Positions 5,830 to 6,844 of a stretch of 6,844 nucleotides of DNA are shown here, piece by piece. This DNA is from Flavobacteriaceae bacterium (GTDB lineage: Bacteria; Bacteroidota; Bacteroidia; Flavobacteriales; Flavobacteriaceae). The translations under genes and the position numbers were made by a program. The notes beneath the pieces are model-generated. The model was not told the origin of the DNA, did not search any database, and saw only the letters and a list, made by a program, of their open reading frames with translations. The stretch spans positions 1 to 6,844 of the forward strand of contig CANHNG010000098.1 of NCBI GenBank assembly GCA_947461915.1. The letters are read 5' to 3'. Within the stretch, counting starts at the first letter, position 1; each line of letters begins with the position of its first letter.

Positions 5830-6180
5830 TTATTTCCCCTGAAGCAACTTAAGCAACTGAATTTGCTCCTTTAGCGACTGTATAGTTTCTTCGTATTGTT
5901 GAACTAATTTTTCTGGGATGTTGATATGATTAATACCAATATACCCATCTTGTTTGCAATTGTTAAAAACTTGCTTATCATCAAATCCTAAAACTTCCAT
6001 AGGACCGATTCCTAAAACAGCACTAATTTCATTTAGCCTATTAATAGTCAATTGGGTTTCTCCTGTTTCAATTTTGCTATAGGCTCTGGTGGACAAACCC
6101 AACTTTTGAGCCACATATTCTTGTGTGAAATTCTTCAATTCGCGAATTTGTTTAATCTTGGTTTCTGCTTGTTGTATCAT
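5830..6180 (-). CDS. XRE-family helix-turn-helix regulator with C-terminal coiled coil
   Basis: This 116-residue protein has an N-terminal HTH_3 (Cro/CI-like) domain at about residues 8-64. The helix-turn-helix is visible as TQEYVAQKLGLSTRAYSKIETGETQLTI split across the two recognition helices (about 19-46), followed by the NRLNEISAVLGI helix. A short linker (about 65-88) leads to a C-terminal heptad-like helix (EKLVQQYEETIQSLKEQ, then IQLLKLL), which probably dimerises. Such proteins usually bind palindromic operators near their own promoter. Two inverted repeats lie in the 113 bp separating it from the divergent reading frames, so it may control both itself and the downstream gene. It is convergent with the RAYT gene. 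It lacks a recognisable effector or peptidase domain. It could be the regulator of a small accessory or toxin-antitoxin-like unit, but no partner is proven. Confidence 0.9.
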   Translation of the reverse strand: MIQQAETKIKQIRELKNFTQEYVAQKLGLSTRAYSKIETGETQLTINRLNEISAVLGIGPMEVLGFDDKQVFNNCKQDGYIGINHINIPEKLVQQYEETIQSLKEQIQLLKLLQGK

Positions 6181-6190
6181 AAGAATAAGA

Positions 6191-6220
6191 ATTAATAGTT
6201 CAAGATTAGAACTTTTTAAT
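6191..6220. promoter_or_regulatory. Imperfect inverted repeat upstream of the XRE gene, candidate operator
   Basis: AGTTC (6197-6201) and GAACT (6209-6213) are perfect inverted arms around AAGATTA. Further out, ATTAA (6191-6195) mirrors TTAAT (6216-6220), with one extra base on the right side. It begins 11 bp upstream of the regulator's start codon, a fitting place for autoregulation. Binding by this regulator is inferred. Confidence 0.4.
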
Positions 6221-6268
6221 CAAATTAAGAAATTTTTAATAAATATTTTTTGAGGTTTTGTGATTTTC

Positions 6269-6284
6269 TTTGTAAGAATACAAA
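6269..6284. promoter_or_regulatory. TTTGTA-n4-TACAAA palindrome, candidate operator
   Basis: TTTGTA (6269-6274) and TACAAA (6279-6284) are perfect 6-bp arms around AGAA. The palindrome overlaps TTTCTTTG (6265-6272), a 7-of-8 -7-like box for rightward transcription, and lies 9 bp before the ATG at 6294. A repressor bound there would block rightward transcription. The half-site sequence differs from the repeat at 6191-6220, so a single protein binding both is not assured. Confidence 0.4.
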
Positions 6285-6293
6285 ATAATAACT

Positions 6294-6344
6294 ATGAAAA
6301 TAATTTTTCCTGAGTTAAATTACATTAATGAAATTCCATTATAA
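6294..6344 (+). CDS. 16-codon reading frame ahead of the divergent gene (leader or split N-terminus)
   Basis: ATG at 6294 opens a short frame encoding MKIIFPELNYINEIPL, then TAA at 6342-6344. It is in the same frame as the main gene that begins at 6360, with five codons (VNSPK) between the stop and that ATG. It may be a leader peptide, the old N-terminus of the downstream protein cut off by one nonsense change, or a chance frame. No ribosome-binding site is clear for either start. Confidence 0.3.
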   Translation: MKIIFPELNYINEIPL

Positions 6345-6359
6345 GTAAATTCTCCAAAG

Positions 6360-6844
6360 ATGCAAAAAAGCATTAGCGGGATTCAAACTATATTAAACAG
6401 GTTAGGATATTTTACTAATGCTGATGAATTATTTGAAAATAATCCTGATGATTATGCCTCTGCACTTGCTAGAACAGAAAACAGGATAAAATTACTAATC
6501 AAAGACTACAAAAAATCAAAAAGTGATGATAAACTGCTTACAATATTTCATCATATTCATTTTTGGGGAGGTGTTACAGGTCGAAATATCTATATAAGAA
6601 ATGGTGGATTTGAAAATAATTTCAACATAGACACTTATAAGAAAATAGTTGAAAAAACTATCTATTTAAAACAAGAAACTCTTTATGAAGATTTAAAACA
6701 AATTGCAGAATGGTTTATGTCAATACCTCAACTAGGTGTTGCTTTTGGAACTAAGCATTTACGGTTTTGGTCAATAAATGCAAATGAAAATAAGATTGAG
6801 CTTCCTGTTTTAGATAGTATTTTAACGATAAGATTATTATATAA
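6360..6844 (+). CDS. Uncharacterised protein, possibly OGG-like (HhH glycosylase-related), 3'-truncated
   Basis: The frame is open from ATG 6360 to the window end, 161 codons, with no stop. Distinct segments are FHHIHFWGGVTGRNIYIRN (about residues 63-81), FGTKHLRFWS (about 129-138) and ELPVLDSILTIRLL (about 147-160). A K-x-L-x-F-W segment followed by an I/LPVxDS segment resembles small prokaryotic proteins annotated as 8-oxoguanine glycosylase OGG-like. This is pattern memory, not a search result, and catalytic lysine and aspartate positions cannot be confirmed without the C-terminus. The gene is strikingly AT-rich: 18 of 60 bases are G or C at 6541-6600, against 28 of 60 in a comEC sample at 3601-3660. 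It is divergent from the XRE gene and shares the operator-bearing intergenic region. It is probably accessory, perhaps defence-related cargo. The N-terminus may be longer (see the in-frame stop at 6342). Confidence 0.6.
   Translation, partial: MQKSISGIQTILNRLGYFTNADELFENNPDDYASALARTENRIKLLIKDYKKSKSDDKLLTIFHHIHFWGGVTGRNIYIRNGGFENNFNIDTYKKIVEKTIYLKQETLYEDLKQIAEWFMSIPQLGVAFGTKHLRFWSINANENKIELPVLDSILTIRLLY

Noticed and set aside
5817..5838. GGGAAA/TTTCCC inverted repeat at the XRE stop as an intrinsic terminator
   Set aside because: The stem is only 6 bp with a 10-nt loop, overlaps the stop codon and is not followed by a T-run on the minus strand.

Overview
The window looks like Bacteroidota chromosome, most likely Flavobacterium or a close relative. 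The genes are AT-rich, Shine-Dalgarno sequences are weak or absent, two starts are preceded by sequences resembling the Bacteroidota -7 box (TAnnTTTG), and the proteins read as flavobacterial versions of their families. This assignment comes from reading the sequence; no database search was run.

Positions 1-4894 hold a compact block of housekeeping genes on the + strand: the 3' part of surE (nucleotidase), a small three-helix membrane protein, lpxB (lipid A disaccharide synthase), a lysine-rich lipoprotein with an NlpC/P60 (C40) cell-wall hydrolase domain that appears to start at TTG, and a comEC/rec2-type DNA-uptake channel. surE overlaps the next gene by 8 bp and the remaining gaps are 33-45 bp, so this is probably one transcription unit with possible internal promoters before the C40 gene and comEC. 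Envelope functions (lipid A, murein hydrolysis, inner-membrane DNA channel) dominate.

Positions 4895-5829 are an accessory insert: a REP-associated tyrosine (HUH) transposase gene with two short hairpin repeats upstream and three downstream. The last two downstream repeats face each other, forming a REPIN-like pair. The repeats vary mainly in the hairpin loop, and one shows a compensatory base-pair change, so the folded form seems to be what is conserved. The insert is bracketed by a 71-bp direct duplication: the last 11 codons of comEC plus 37 bp beyond its stop recur at about 87% identity just after the last repeat. The duplication begins near the apex of a strong hairpin in the comEC 3' end.

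Positions 5830-6844 hold an XRE-type regulator on the - strand and, divergently, an AT-rich gene that runs off the window. The second gene resembles small OGG-like helix-hairpin-helix glycosylase relatives, a tentative assignment. The 113-bp region between the regulator and the first upstream ATG of the divergent gene contains two inverted repeats that could be operators. The divergent gene is preceded by a 16-codon reading frame in the same frame, ending in a single stop 15 bases before the main ATG. This could be a leader peptide or a nonsense-interrupted N-terminus.

The most notable points are the RAYT/REP cassette with covarying hairpins, its bracketing by duplicated comEC tails, and the regulator/divergent-gene pair behind it.
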